From contig NZ_FMAR01000002.1 in NCBI RefSeq assembly GCF_900094705.1, positions 425,111 through 489,110 of the forward strand: a stretch of 64,000 nt of DNA, written 5' to 3'. Positions within the stretch are counted from its first letter, which is position 1; every line of letters begins with the position of its first letter. Of the stretch, positions 18,595 through 26,961 are shown one piece after another. Made by a program: the position numbers and the translations under genes. The notes under the pieces are model-generated. The model worked only from the letters and a program-made list of their open reading frames with translations. It was not told where the DNA came from and searched no databases. This DNA comes from Chitinophaga costaii (GTDB lineage: Bacteria > Bacteroidota > Bacteroidia > Chitinophagales > Chitinophagaceae).

Positions 18595-19269
18595 ATGGAT
18601 ACAGCGATTACAGCGAAGAAAAAATGGTGGGATGGAGGATATTCTCCATTTAATGTAAGCTATGGCAAGCTGATGATGTGGTTTTTCCTCTTGTCGGATG
18701 CCTTTACATTCGGTGCGCTACTGATTTCCTACGGAACAATTCGTTTCTCAAGTATATCATGGCCCGACCCGAACGAAGTTTTCCGTTCCTTCCCAGGTGC
18801 CGGTGAGGCCAACCTGCCATTGGTATTTGTGAGTTTGATGACCTTTATCCTGATCATGAGCTCTGTGACCATGGTATTGGCCGTGCATGAGGGGCACAAC
18901 CGTAACCGTGCTGGCGTAGCCAAATGGCTGGCCTGGACCATCGTTGGCGGTATTTTATTCCTTTCCTGTCAAGCTTGGGAATGGACACACCTCTGGCACG
19001 AAGGTGCCTGGTGGGGTCGCAATCCATTCATGAATCAGGATGGCTCGCCTGGCTCCAGCAATTTCACTAACTTTTTCTTTACAATTACTGGTTTCCATGG
19101 CTTACACGTTACTTCCGGTGTAATCCTTAATATTATTATCCTGCTCAACGTATTGAAAGGTACTTACGATGATCGCGGACATTATGAAATGGTGGAAAAG
19201 GTAGGGTTGTATTGGCACTTCGTAGACTTGGTGTGGGTATTCGTATTCACCTGCTTCTACCTGCTCTAA
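18595..19269 (+). CDS. Heme-copper oxidase subunit III family protein (second paralogue)
   Basis: A 224-residue subunit III paralogue, longer than its neighbour by an N-terminal extension and a wider loop with WEWTHLWHEGAWWG. The family signatures ITGFHGLHVTSG and LYWHFVDLVWVFVF are present, and five helices are visible. Subunit III stabilises subunit I and supports proton uptake. The tandem pair suggests that both contribute to the same complex or replace each other under different conditions; the sequence does not decide. Confidence 0.9.
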   Translation: MDTAITAKKKWWDGGYSPFNVSYGKLMMWFFLLSDAFTFGALLISYGTIRFSSISWPDPNEVFRSFPGAGEANLPLVFVSLMTFILIMSSVTMVLAVHEGHNRNRAGVAKWLAWTIVGGILFLSCQAWEWTHLWHEGAWWGRNPFMNQDGSPGSSNFTNFFFTITGFHGLHVTSGVILNIIILLNVLKGTYDDRGHYEMVEKVGLYWHFVDLVWVFVFTCFYLL

Positions 19270-19324
19270 GCCTTACCAGATCGAGTATAACGCATTTTTA
19301 AGTAGTCTTAAATTATTTTAGATA

Positions 19325-19726
19325 ATGTCAGCACATACAGAAGAAACACTATCAGAACAACACGGCCACTCAGATAGCTCTACCAAGACCATCTGGAAAA
19401 CGTTCTGGATATTATTAGGCATCACCTGCCTGGAATTGGTTATCGCATTTATTCACCTGCGTTTCAATTTCCCTTCCGTAATTATCCGTAACTCTGTTTA
19501 CCTGGGTCTTACCCTGTTGAAAGCGTTTTTCATCGTGGCGGAATTTATGCACTTAAAGCACGAAGTGAAAAACCTTATTTTGTCCATACTGGTTCCACTG
19601 TTGTTCTTCGTTTGGTTCATCATTGCTTTCCTGGCAGATGGCGTTTCCTGGAAGAACTTGCGGAAAGACCTTGCACCCGGGCATCCACAAACCGAACAGG
19701 TAGCTACCCCTGCCCAGCACGAATAG
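19325..19726 (+). CDS. Cytochrome c oxidase subunit IV family protein
   Basis: A 133-residue membrane protein with three transmembrane helices (about 24-41, 53-70 and 81-100) of the prokaryotic subunit IV type, a small structural part of the oxidase. The N-terminal tail before the first helix is Glu/Ser/His-rich. A terminator hairpin follows 19 bases after the stop, marking the probable end of the main operon. Confidence 0.87.
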   Translation: MSAHTEETLSEQHGHSDSSTKTIWKTFWILLGITCLELVIAFIHLRFNFPSVIIRNSVYLGLTLLKAFFIVAEFMHLKHEVKNLILSILVPLLFFVWFIIAFLADGVSWKNLRKDLAPGHPQTEQVATPAQHE

Positions 19727-19745
19727 GCTTTACTTACACATAACG

Positions 19746-19795
19746 AATGGTTAAATATTATCGGGATTACCCGGTTAGTATTTAACCATTTTTCG
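19746..19795 (+). terminator. Terminator hairpin after oxidase subunit IV
   Basis: A 12-bp perfect stem AATGGTTAAATA / TATTTAACCATT with a second inner stem CGGG/CCCG, followed by TTTCGTTT. The T-run is interrupted, so partial read-through into the SCO gene is possible. Confidence 0.6.
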
Positions 19796-19871
19796 TTTGG
19801 AGAAATGCCAGTAATTACTGTCGCATAAAACAATATCTATCGATTCCGATCGCCTCCGTATTGAAAAGTAC

Positions 19872-19879
19872 TACCTTTG
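19872..19879 (+). promoter_or_regulatory. -7 box for the second SCO gene
   Basis: TACCTTTG fits the TAnnTTTG box 41 bases before the start codon. No clear TTTG element is found at the expected distance upstream. Confidence 0.4.
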
Positions 19880-19919
19880 CGTACATCTTATTTAATACAG
19901 CTTACTTAATACATTTTTC

Positions 19920-20648
19920 ATGTCCAAACGCGGTATTTTAGGATTCGCCTTGGCTACACTGGTACCTCTTGCAGGTTACCTAATTGTAGACCATTATGGT
20001 AGGGGGGCAGTACCCATTCCGCATTATTATATACCGGATTCTGTCCAGACAATAGAAAAAGATGGAAAAACTGTTTCCGATACCATTTTTCATGTGGTGA
20101 AAGACTTTACCCTCACTAACCAGCTAGGGCATCCTACGCGACTTAGCGACTTTCCAGGCAAAGTAATATTGGCAGATTTCTTTTTCACCTCCTGTCCCGG
20201 TATTTGCCCTACCCTTACAACACATCTTAAGCGTATTCAGGAGGCATACGTAAAGAATGATACCCTGCTTCAGATTCTTTCTTTCAGCATAGATCCTGAG
20301 CGCGATAGTGTTCCCCGCTTGCTGCAATATGCCGCCAAATACCAGATTAATCCAGATAACTGGAGCTTGCTTACCGGAGACAAACCTACCATTTACAACC
20401 TGGCCCGTAATGAGTTTTTAGTACCCGTACAAAAAGGTGATGGCGGACCCGACGATTTCATCCATACGGAGAAATTTGTGCTATTGGATAAGTACCATCA
20501 CATCCGGGGGTATTACAATGGGCTGGATACCAACGATCTGCGCAGGCTGGCGAACGATATTTCAGTATTGCATCTGGTGAAAGACCGTAACCAGCCAGGT
20601 TTATTAAAACGCCTGTTCTCCGCTGGCAACCAGCCCGGTAAAGAGTAA
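19920..20648 (+). CDS. SCO1/SenC family copper chaperone (oxidase-linked)
   Basis: A 242-residue SCO protein with one N-terminal transmembrane anchor and a thioredoxin fold. The copper motif is CPGICP and the distal His lies in DDFIHTEKF. It lies directly after the oxidase genes, so loading or reducing the CuA site of subunit II is the likely job. It is clearly related to the SCO protein at 2778-3410 but longer at the C-terminus (a short basic tail after residue 220). Confidence 0.94.
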   Translation: MSKRGILGFALATLVPLAGYLIVDHYGRGAVPIPHYYIPDSVQTIEKDGKTVSDTIFHVVKDFTLTNQLGHPTRLSDFPGKVILADFFFTSCPGICPTLTTHLKRIQEAYVKNDTLLQILSFSIDPERDSVPRLLQYAAKYQINPDNWSLLTGDKPTIYNLARNEFLVPVQKGDGGPDDFIHTEKFVLLDKYHHIRGYYNGLDTNDLRRLANDISVLHLVKDRNQPGLLKRLFSAGNQPGKE

Positions 20649-20701
20649 GCAGCAGCCGAAACAAAATGGCCCGGGAAGAATACGCGGATTGGCATTTGCC
20701 G

Positions 20702-20709
20702 TAACTTTG
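20702..20709 (+). promoter_or_regulatory. -7 box before the DUF420 gene
   Basis: TAACTTTG matches TAnnTTTG 28 bases before the ATG. A matching -33 element is not clear. Confidence 0.4.
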
Positions 20710-20737
20710 CGCCCATCATCAATTTAAAAAGCGCCGT

Positions 20738-21307
20738 ATGGAACTGAAGAGTAAAAGCCTGAGTCTTGCAATAACCATCGTGTCTGTTGCAATTCCGGTA
20801 TTGGTAGCGTCCTTGTTCTTTCTACCCAGGCCCAACCTGCACCTGGGTTTTGATATTCATATTCTCCCCCTTTTTCACGCGGTGCTAAATGGGGCAACTG
20901 CCGTGCTGCTGTTAGCCAGCCTGTATTTTATCCGGAATGGATTTGTAAAGGCCCACAAAGTGACGAATATAATATCCATAGTACTGTCTGCCGTGTTTCT
21001 TATATCATACGTCACTTACCATAGCATTGCCCCCTCTACCTTGTATGGCGATTTGAACCATGATGGTGTGCTGGATATCACCGAAAAAAACCTGGCTGGT
21101 AGCGTACGCTACATTTATTACCTGCTATTACTTTCCCATATCCTGCTGGCGGCTGTAATTGTGCCATTGGTGCTTTTTGCGGCGCTGTATGCGTTTCAAA
21201 ACAATTTTGTGAAGCATAAGCGACTGGCTCGCGTAACCTGGCCACTCTGGTTTTATGTATCTATTACCGGTGTAATCGTATACATCATGATCTCCCCGTT
21301 TTATTGA
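20738..21307 (+). CDS. DUF420 membrane protein with an EF-hand-like loop
   Basis: A 189-residue protein with five transmembrane helices, of the DUF420 family often found beside cytochrome oxidase and SCO genes and thought to assist oxidase assembly. The helix 3-4 loop holds a complete EF-hand-type calcium loop, residues 105-116 (DLNHDGVLDITE), with Asp/Asn/Asp/Asp/Glu at positions 1, 3, 5, 9 and 12. Such a loop is not part of the basic DUF420 fold. Conserved histidines (His 47, 73, 95 and 134) lie at helix ends. Confidence 0.88.
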   Translation: MELKSKSLSLAITIVSVAIPVLVASLFFLPRPNLHLGFDIHILPLFHAVLNGATAVLLLASLYFIRNGFVKAHKVTNIISIVLSAVFLISYVTYHSIAPSTLYGDLNHDGVLDITEKNLAGSVRYIYYLLLLSHILLAAVIVPLVLFAALYAFQNNFVKHKRLARVTWPLWFYVSITGVIVYIMISPFY

Positions 21308-21379
21308 TTGAAAAGAGGAAGAAAACCAGCGCTTAAAATCCACATTTTACCGTAAATTTATGCTGCAAAATCACTGGGT

Positions 21380-21592
21380 ATGAAAAAACTAATCTTAGTA
21401 TGCGTAATGGTCGTAGCGGCTGTAATGCCAGCGCTGGCACAGTGTTCCCTGTGTACAAAAACGGCACAGCAATTAGGTGAGGGCCCTGCCAAGGGATTGA
21501 ACAATGGTATACTTATGCTGGCCATTACTCCCCTGGCTATCATAGGTTTACTGAGCTACCGCTTTTACAGAAGCCAGCGGGAAGAAGCATAA
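21380..21592 (+). CDS. Small exported CxxC membrane protein
   Basis: A 70-residue protein with a signal-peptide-like N-terminus (cleavage likely after ALAQ, residue 21), a CSLC pair at residues 22-25 that would be exposed on the outer face, and one C-terminal transmembrane helix (about 44-60). I do not recognise a named family. It follows the DUF420 gene by 72 bases and closes the respiratory block. A redox or metal role in oxidase assembly is inference from context and the CxxC pair. Confidence 0.75.
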   Translation: MKKLILVCVMVVAAVMPALAQCSLCTKTAQQLGEGPAKGLNNGILMLAITPLAIIGLLSYRFYRSQREEA

Positions 21593-21613
21593 CTTAATTA
21601 CAATACATAAAAC

Positions 21614-21653
21614 GGCAAAAGGTGAACGTTCGCAAGAACATTCACCTTTTGCC
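21614..21653. terminator. Strong hairpin between convergent genes
   Basis: A 13-bp stem GGCAAAAGGTGAA / TTCACCTTTTGCC continues, after one mismatch, into GTTC-GCAA-GAAC with a GNRA-type tetraloop. It lies between the convergent CxxC-protein and MarR genes and can serve both, although no T-run follows on either strand. Confidence 0.6.
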
Positions 21654-21682
21654 ATTAAGGTAACCGGTGTAGGAAGCAGTTA

Positions 21683-22288
21683 CTAAAAACCCGATTCAAA
21701 CAATTCACATTCGAAGCGCAATTCCGCATTAGTGAGCGATGTCTTAAAAGCGTTGCAGTAGTGTCCTTTCTTTTTAAAGTAATGGACACAGTTTAAGCAC
21801 ATGCTTTGCACTGACAAAATCTGTTCACTGCTTAGCTGTTGGATTACTTGCTGCAATTGCTCCAATAAAAGGCCTTGCTCTTTGCCCGGCAATTGGTCAA
21901 TGATGTTGTGCAAAGGATCTGCAAACTTTTCTACCTTGCGGGCAATGGCTTTACCTTCACGGGTAAGGTGAAGGCTGGAACTACGGGAGTCTGTAGCAAC
22001 CACTTTACGGGTTAGGTAGCTTTTGCTCTCCAATGCTTTAACAGCATCGCTAATAGTGGCTTTGGTCATGTTGAAAAAACCAGCCAAAAAGGTAACCGTT
22101 CTTTTTTCCTCCGGGAAGTGGAGCAAAAAAGTCAACAACTGAATCTGGATCGGACTTAACCCATACAGCTTACCTTCATTCCATAACATCACACGAAATG
22201 CCTGCGATACTCTTTCCAGCGCTACTAAGGCCTTGCTGGATACACTTTCTGCCTGGCATTCGGGATTAAATGCGGACAATTTTCTCAT
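21683..22288 (-). CDS. MarR family regulator with C-terminal cysteine cluster
   Basis: A 201-residue winged-helix regulator. The MarR core spans about residues 25-150, with the recognition helix region MTKATISDAVKALESKSYL and the wing TDSRSSSLHLTREG. Beyond the normal MarR length is a tail with four cysteines (164, 167, 178 and 194; CLNC, then HYC and a last Cys), suitable for binding zinc or an iron-sulfur cluster. The gene lies 65 bases behind a DUF2024 gene on the same strand, whose protein also has a clustered CxxCxxCH. A semi-palindrome near 22320-22336 could be its operator. Confidence 0.88.
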   Translation of the reverse strand: MRKLSAFNPECQAESVSSKALVALERVSQAFRVMLWNEGKLYGLSPIQIQLLTFLLHFPEEKRTVTFLAGFFNMTKATISDAVKALESKSYLTRKVVATDSRSSSLHLTREGKAIARKVEKFADPLHNIIDQLPGKEQGLLLEQLQQVIQQLSSEQILSVQSMCLNCVHYFKKKGHYCNAFKTSLTNAELRFECELFESGF

Positions 22289-22353
22289 AGGTATACTTCC
22301 GTTTCAATGTGTGGGCTAAGGTAATTAATCTTAACCTTGAAGTAAATGCTACA

Positions 22354-22614
22354 TTAGTTGCATCCTTTCAGTTCATGAACATAATAGCCTTGTCGCAATA
22401 TATGTGTTTTCCAGGATGGTACCACCTGTTCCAAGTGACAAAATTTGCATTCTTTACAAGTAAGGGCCAGTATGGGTTGAGATTTGCTCCTTAAATATTC
22501 CTGCGCAAAGATCAACGCCTGTTCATAACTCGTATCGGCAGGTGTGATAATGTCGAAATGCATAAATCCACCATTCTTACGTGGAATATACGTATCAAAG
22601 ATAGCAACCTTCAT
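22354..22614 (-). CDS. DUF2024 family protein
   Basis: An 86-residue cytoplasmic protein of the DUF2024 family, function unknown. The family's hallmarks are visible: the opening KVAIFDTYI, the GGFMHFDII strand, and the cysteine cluster CKECKFCH (Cys 53, 56 and 59, His 60), plus a final Cys two residues from the end of the protein. The arrangement suggests metal binding. It probably shares a transcript with the MarR gene downstream. Confidence 0.85.
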   Translation of the reverse strand: MKVAIFDTYIPRKNGGFMHFDIITPADTSYEQALIFAQEYLRSKSQPILALTCKECKFCHLEQVVPSWKTHILRQGYYVHELKGCN

Positions 22615-22735
22615 AAATGGTATTTTACGTAATAGAACACAGCAAACCGTTTATTAGCAAGCGTTTCAGCAAGCCAAAGCTTATAATGAGCGGACATTTC
22701 AGGGAACCATGGGCCATAGCCAATAAAACGCCGTT

Positions 22736-23158
22736 TCACCGCCTATCAGGGTAGTTGGATAATACCCAAAAACGCAAATTGGCGACCGTTAACGGAAACC
22801 TAAAGTCCTGGTATGCAAAGCGTGCTGGGCGGTTCTGCAATAGTTGTAGCAAGCCCTGCCTGCTCACCAGGAAACGCGACAATTGAAGCCATTTGTTGGA
22901 GAAATAATATAGGGATGACTGGAAGGAAGTGGTTTTGCCATCTTCCCACGTCGCATCAGCTTGTTTGCGCAACCATACAAGCCGTTGGTTTAGTAATCTT
23001 TTAGTGTGATAGGCCACGATGTAGCCCGCCAAAGGGAAGAAGCGACCGGTATCAAGCGTGAAAGAAAATATACGCTTAAGAGGAAGTATGTTGCGCAGTG
23101 GATCAGACGGGTTACTAACTGGTGAAACAGGATTAATAGTCCTGGTCCTCGACTTCAT
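22736..23158 (-). CDS. Hypothetical protein with its own strong promoter
   Basis: A 140-residue basic protein (many Arg and Lys) with no signal peptide, no membrane helix and no domain that I recognise. The first 25 residues are Ser/Pro/Asn-rich; the rest has Leu/Phe/Trp-rich amphipathic segments. What supports it as a real gene is a textbook promoter (TTTG-N20-TATATTTG) ending 35 bases before its ATG. Function unknown. Confidence 0.6.
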   Translation of the reverse strand: MKSRTRTINPVSPVSNPSDPLRNILPLKRIFSFTLDTGRFFPLAGYIVAYHTKRLLNQRLVWLRKQADATWEDGKTTSFQSSLYYFSNKWLQLSRFLVSRQGLLQLLQNRPARFAYQDFRFPLTVANLRFWVLSNYPDRR

Positions 23159-23192
23159 AAGATATAAGTTTTTCCGCGTAATTAAAGGTTTC

Positions 23193-23224
23193 CAAATATA
23201 ACAATCCCACCGTATTTTTTCAAA
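23193..23224 (-). promoter_or_regulatory. Consensus promoter of the hypothetical gene
   Basis: On the minus strand TTTG (23224-23221), exactly 20 bases, then TATATTTG (23200-23193). Both boxes match the Bacteroidota consensus without mismatch. Confidence 0.7.
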
Positions 23225-23312
23225 TGAAAAATGAAATTTAAATAGCTAACGTTTAGCAATATACGTAGATTGTAAAATCCATTTAATGTATAGTTTCGTG
23301 TAGTAGTTGACG

Positions 23313-24221
23313 TTAGTTATAAAACTCACTGGCCATCTGATAAAGATTAAATGTTCCCGCTTGCAGGCGTTGTTCAATTTCCTGCTGTAAACGCCCCTTA
23401 TTTACATCGCGCATGCGTTGTTGTTGTACCAATTGGAATACCTTTTCTGTCAGCAGTTGGGCATGGCGTTTTGTGTTGTTATAGGTGTTTTGCTGGTGAA
23501 GCTTTATTTGCTTTATCAGATCCAACACGCCATCTTCCTGCGTAGCAATAGTTTTAATCACGGGTATAGACCAGGCCTGGCTACGTAAGTGTGCCAGGGT
23601 GCGCAAATTTCTGGCAAAGGCGTCTGCCTGCTCACGGTCGGCCTTGTTTACCACGAAAATATCGGCAATCTCCATCAGGCCTGCCTTCATGGTTTGTATT
23701 TCATCGCCCGCTTCGGGCACCACCACGACCACCGTGGTATCGGCAATGCCGGCTATCTCTACTTCGCTTTGGCCCACGCCCACAGTTTCAATGAAGAGGT
23801 AATCAAAACCTGCCGCTTTGATTACTTCACTGATCTCTATGATCTTGTAATTGAGCCCGCCCAAAGCCCCCCGGCTGGCCAGGGAGCGTATATATACATC
23901 CGGATTATTAAAGTGCCGGCTCATGCGGATACGGTCGCCCAGCAAGGCTCCATAGTTAAAAGGAGAGGAAGGGTCTACCGCTATAATGGCCACTTTTTGT
24001 TGTTGCTTCAATAATTGGTTTATGAGTGCATTTACCAGTGTGCTTTTGCCGGCGCCGGGAGGGCCTGTAATGCCTACAACTTTTGTGGTGGAACCATGGG
24101 GCAACGCCTGCAGCAACTGGGCGTAATCACCGGCTTCATTTTCTACCAGCGAAATGCAGCGGGCCAGGGCTTTAATATTGCCCTGCAATAATCCGGATAA
24201 GAACGCTAATGCCATGCGCAT
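23313..24221 (-). CDS. meaB: MeaB/ArgK-type GTPase of methylmalonyl-CoA mutase
   Basis: A G3E-family P-loop GTPase that guards and loads the B12 cofactor of methylmalonyl-CoA mutase. The Walker A motif GPPGAGKST (about residues 53-61), the VDPSSPF switch region, the acidic ETVGVGQSE motif and NKAD for guanine specificity are all present in order. The frame is open upstream to 24308, overlapping the divergent glycosyltransferase gene; I prefer the ATG at 24221, which gives the usual short N-terminal helix. The mutase genes are not in the window. Confidence 0.92.
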   Translation of the reverse strand: MRMALAFLSGLLQGNIKALARCISLVENEAGDYAQLLQALPHGSTTKVVGITGPPGAGKSTLVNALINQLLKQQQKVAIIAVDPSSPFNYGALLGDRIRMSRHFNNPDVYIRSLASRGALGGLNYKIIEISEVIKAAGFDYLFIETVGVGQSEVEIAGIADTTVVVVVPEAGDEIQTMKAGLMEIADIFVVNKADREQADAFARNLRTLAHLRSQAWSIPVIKTIATQEDGVLDLIKQIKLHQQNTYNNTKRHAQLLTEKVFQLVQQQRMRDVNKGRLQQEIEQRLQAGTFNLYQMASEFYN

Positions 24222-24288
24222 AAAGATAAGTAATTGCGGCAGTGCCGGGATTATGTTATTTTGCAAACCTGAAATAACCAGTTGATAC

Positions 24289-25164
24289 ATGAAAGTAGTT
24301 GGGTTCACCTTTGTCCGTAACGCCGTGAAATACGATTATCCTGTGAAGGAAGCCATCCGCTCCATCCTCCCGCTCTGCGACGAGGTGGTGGTGAGCGTTG
24401 GTAACTCCTTAGACGATACCGAATTGCTGATCCGCTCTATCGGTTCGCCCAAGATCCGCATCGTATATTCGATCTGGGACGATACCCTGCGCGAAGGCGG
24501 CCGGGTGCTGGCCGTGGAAACCGATAAAGCCTTTGCCCATGTACCCGCCGATGCCGATTGGGTAATTTATATTCAGGCCGACGAAGTGTTACATGAAGCC
24601 GATCACGAACATATCAAAGCCGCCATGCTTCAGTATAAGGATGATGCCCGCGTAGAAGGCCTGCTCTTCGATTACGTGCATTTTTATGGAAGCTATGATT
24701 ACATCGGCGACTCCCGAACCTGGTACCAGCATGAAATCCGTGTGATCCGTAACGACAAGCATATCCGCTCTTACCGCGATGCACAAGGCTTCCGCAAAAA
24801 CGACCAGAAACTGAAAGTAAAACATATTAACGCCCGCATATATCACTATGGCTGGGTAAAAGATCCTTATCACCAGGCCCGCAAGCTAGATAACTCCTTT
24901 GCATTGTATAACGGCGATAAAAAAAAGGTAATGGCCGCACGTGCTTCCAAAGAATTATACGATTACAACCGTATTGAATCACTGGCACCTTTTACCGGCA
25001 CTCACCCGCAGGTAATGCAGGAACGTATTGGGAAAAAAAATTGGGACTTCCAGTTCGATACTTCTAAAAAGAACTTTAAAAAACTGAAGAAATGGGTACT
25101 CTATTGGGTAGAAAAGAAGACCGGCAAACGGCTTTTTGATTATCGAAATTATAAGATCATCTGA
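24289..25164 (+). CDS. Glycosyltransferase family 2-like protein
   Basis: A 291-residue cytoplasmic enzyme with the GT-A start VGFTFVRNAVKYDYP, a nucleotide-binding region and a QADEV motif near residue 98 in the place of the DxD metal motif. It lacks membrane helices. Later segments (YGSYDYIGDSRTWY and HINARIYHYGWVKDP) are conserved in a group of uncharacterised family 2-like transferases. Donor and acceptor sugars are unknown. Divergent from meaB, single gene, followed by a good terminator. Confidence 0.85.
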   Translation: MKVVGFTFVRNAVKYDYPVKEAIRSILPLCDEVVVSVGNSLDDTELLIRSIGSPKIRIVYSIWDDTLREGGRVLAVETDKAFAHVPADADWVIYIQADEVLHEADHEHIKAAMLQYKDDARVEGLLFDYVHFYGSYDYIGDSRTWYQHEIRVIRNDKHIRSYRDAQGFRKNDQKLKVKHINARIYHYGWVKDPYHQARKLDNSFALYNGDKKKVMAARASKELYDYNRIESLAPFTGTHPQVMQERIGKKNWDFQFDTSKKNFKKLKKWVLYWVEKKTGKRLFDYRNYKII

Positions 25165-25170
25165 TTTTGA

Positions 25171-25195
25171 AATGCAGCCGACCGCTGCATTTTTT
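25171..25195 (+). terminator. Terminator of the glycosyltransferase gene
   Basis: AATGCAGC and GCTGCATT form an 8-bp stem around CGACC, followed by TTTT. It lies six bases after the stop codon. Confidence 0.8.
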
Positions 25196-25474
25196 ATGGC
25201 CACACCAGCAGGAAATGTCCGATGGCAATGGGTGCAAGCAGGGTGGACAGGCACTTTACCCTCTACTAATATTGGTTCTCAGCGGGTTGTCTATGGCCTG
25301 TAGCGGCAGGGCGCTGCCAGATGGAATATTTTTTGTATTTTTTACCCTGTCTTCCTATAGCACTACAAAGGTGCCGGTGATGATAACATACCAATAGTGC
25401 CTTCCGGCCTTAGCCTTGCACCGCTGGTGCAGGAGGGAAGCATTTATTACAGACAATTTTTTAAGGATTTTGAT
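25196..25474. other. Intergenic region before the LON-domain gene
   Basis: No gene is supported. The reading frame of the downstream gene stays open back to 25397, but the homologous N-terminus begins at 25475. I see no consensus promoter box or structured RNA here. Confidence 0.35.
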
Positions 25475-26104
25475 ATGACCAATTTCGTTCCCATATTTCC
25501 ACTTGGTGTTGTCGTATACCCCGAGGAGCAGTTAAACCTGCACGTATTTGAGCCGCGTTACAAACAGCTCATCCTCGAAGCCGACCAGGAGAAAAAACCC
25601 TTTGGCATTCCTTCCGTGTTGCAGAAAAATGTGCTGGAATATGGAACACTGGTAGAAGTAGTGCGTATTGAAAAAACATACGAGAACGGGGAAATGGACG
25701 TAGTAACCCGTGGACTCCAGGTATTTCGTATTCTGGAAACGATTAAACAAGTGCCGGGCAAGCTGTACGGCGGAGCCATTGTGAATTACCCGGTCAATGA
25801 TATGAAAACCAGTGAGCGCCTCCGGCAGGAGGTTATCGGACATGTACGGGCCTTGCATGAAATGTTGCAGGTAAATAAGAAATTTGTCAAGACAGATAAT
25901 GAGCTTTCTGCCTACGACCTGGCTCACCATTCCGGCCTTTCGTTGGAAGAAGAATATGAACTGCTGCACCTGTTCCATGAACTACAACGGCTGGAATACC
26001 TGAAACGCCACCTGTATAAAGTATTGCCGATGATGAGCGAAATGGAAAAACTCAAGGAGCGAGTGCAACTGAACGGCCAATTCCGCAATCTCGGCGCCGG
26101 GTAG
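25475..26104 (+). CDS. LON peptidase substrate-binding domain protein
   Basis: A 209-residue stand-alone LON N-terminal domain without the AAA+ or peptidase parts. The typical start FVPIFPLGVVVYPEEQLNLH and the FEPRYKQLI motif are visible, followed by the beta-rich PUA-like half and an alpha-helical C-terminus. Such proteins may bind unfolded substrates, but their role is not established. The ATG at 25475 is chosen because the homologous N-terminus begins there. Followed by lptC after 54 bases. Confidence 0.9.
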   Translation: MTNFVPIFPLGVVVYPEEQLNLHVFEPRYKQLILEADQEKKPFGIPSVLQKNVLEYGTLVEVVRIEKTYENGEMDVVTRGLQVFRILETIKQVPGKLYGGAIVNYPVNDMKTSERLRQEVIGHVRALHEMLQVNKKFVKTDNELSAYDLAHHSGLSLEEEYELLHLFHELQRLEYLKRHLYKVLPMMSEMEKLKERVQLNGQFRNLGAG

Positions 26105-26158
26105 GCTACCCCTAAGTTTAACCTTTTACCTTTACCGATAAATACGATATTTGCGCCC

Positions 26159-26713
26159 GTGAAACGTACGCTCTACTGCCTTCTACTTTTATTGGCCGTG
26201 ATGACTACCGGTTGTGAGAACGACCTTAAAACCATCATGGAGCTGGACAAAAAAAATGCTGGCGTCGAAAAGGCGTCAGGCATTACCATTATTTACAGCC
26301 AGAAAGCCAAGGTTACCGCCAAACTAATTGCCGATAGCATGGAGCGCCACCTCGAAGCTCCCACCTTCCTGGAATTTACCCATGGTTTGCACGTAGATAT
26401 TTACGACGATTCACTCGGTACGGTAGAAAGTACGGTAGACGCCAAACATGGTAAATACATGGATGGTACCGCTGATATATTTCTTTGGGATAATGTAGTT
26501 GTGAAAAATAAAAAAGGCGAACGCCTGGATACGAAGCAGCTAAACTGGGATGCCAAAAAACAGAAATTTATATCCAATGCCAAGGTGCGCATCAGTACAC
26601 CTACAGACACTATCCGGGGCACGGGGCTGGAAGCCAACCAGGATTTTAGCATCTATAAAATATTAAACCCTGAAGGGCCTTTCACTGTAAAAGACAGCGC
26701 CCTCATTCAATAA
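26159..26713 (+). CDS. lptC: LPS export protein LptC
   Basis: A 184-residue lipoprotein-like protein (hydrophobic N-terminus, Cys 19 in TTGC) with the beta-jellyroll LptC/OstA domain that moves lipopolysaccharide across the periplasm with LptA and the LptBFG transporter. Motifs include the early YSQKAKVTAKL strand, EFTHGLHVDIYDD and TIRGTGLEANQDFS near the C-terminus. The start is GTG; a box one mismatch from TAnnTTTG (GATATTTG) ends four bases before it, so the transcript may be nearly leaderless. Confidence 0.9.
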   Translation: MKRTLYCLLLLLAVMTTGCENDLKTIMELDKKNAGVEKASGITIIYSQKAKVTAKLIADSMERHLEAPTFLEFTHGLHVDIYDDSLGTVESTVDAKHGKYMDGTADIFLWDNVVVKNKKGERLDTKQLNWDAKKQKFISNAKVRISTPTDTIRGTGLEANQDFSIYKILNPEGPFTVKDSALIQ

Positions 26714-26748
26714 TCCTTCCCTTCCTCTTTTCAAAAGGGTTGATAAAA

Positions 26749-26792
26749 TAAAGCGGCCCAACTGTAGATACAGCAGGGCCGATATTGCTTTA
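26749..26792 (+). terminator. Probable terminator hairpin of lptC
   Basis: AAAGC-GGCCC pairs with GGGCC-...-GCTTT, with a small inner CTG/CAG stem. The T-run after it is broken (TAACCTATTATTTTTA), so efficiency is uncertain. Confidence 0.45.
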
Positions 26793-26961
26793 ACCTATTA
26801 TTTTTATCCTAAACTTCAATGGGATAAAATCAATAACCATGCCAATGAGGCTGAGTCTGCCACTTTCTCCGTCACTGCTGGTTTATAGTTGTTAAGCGCT
26901 CGTTAACAGATAGTCATTTAACGCGTTCCCTAGATTAAAACATGCGTTTACCAAATGCAGC

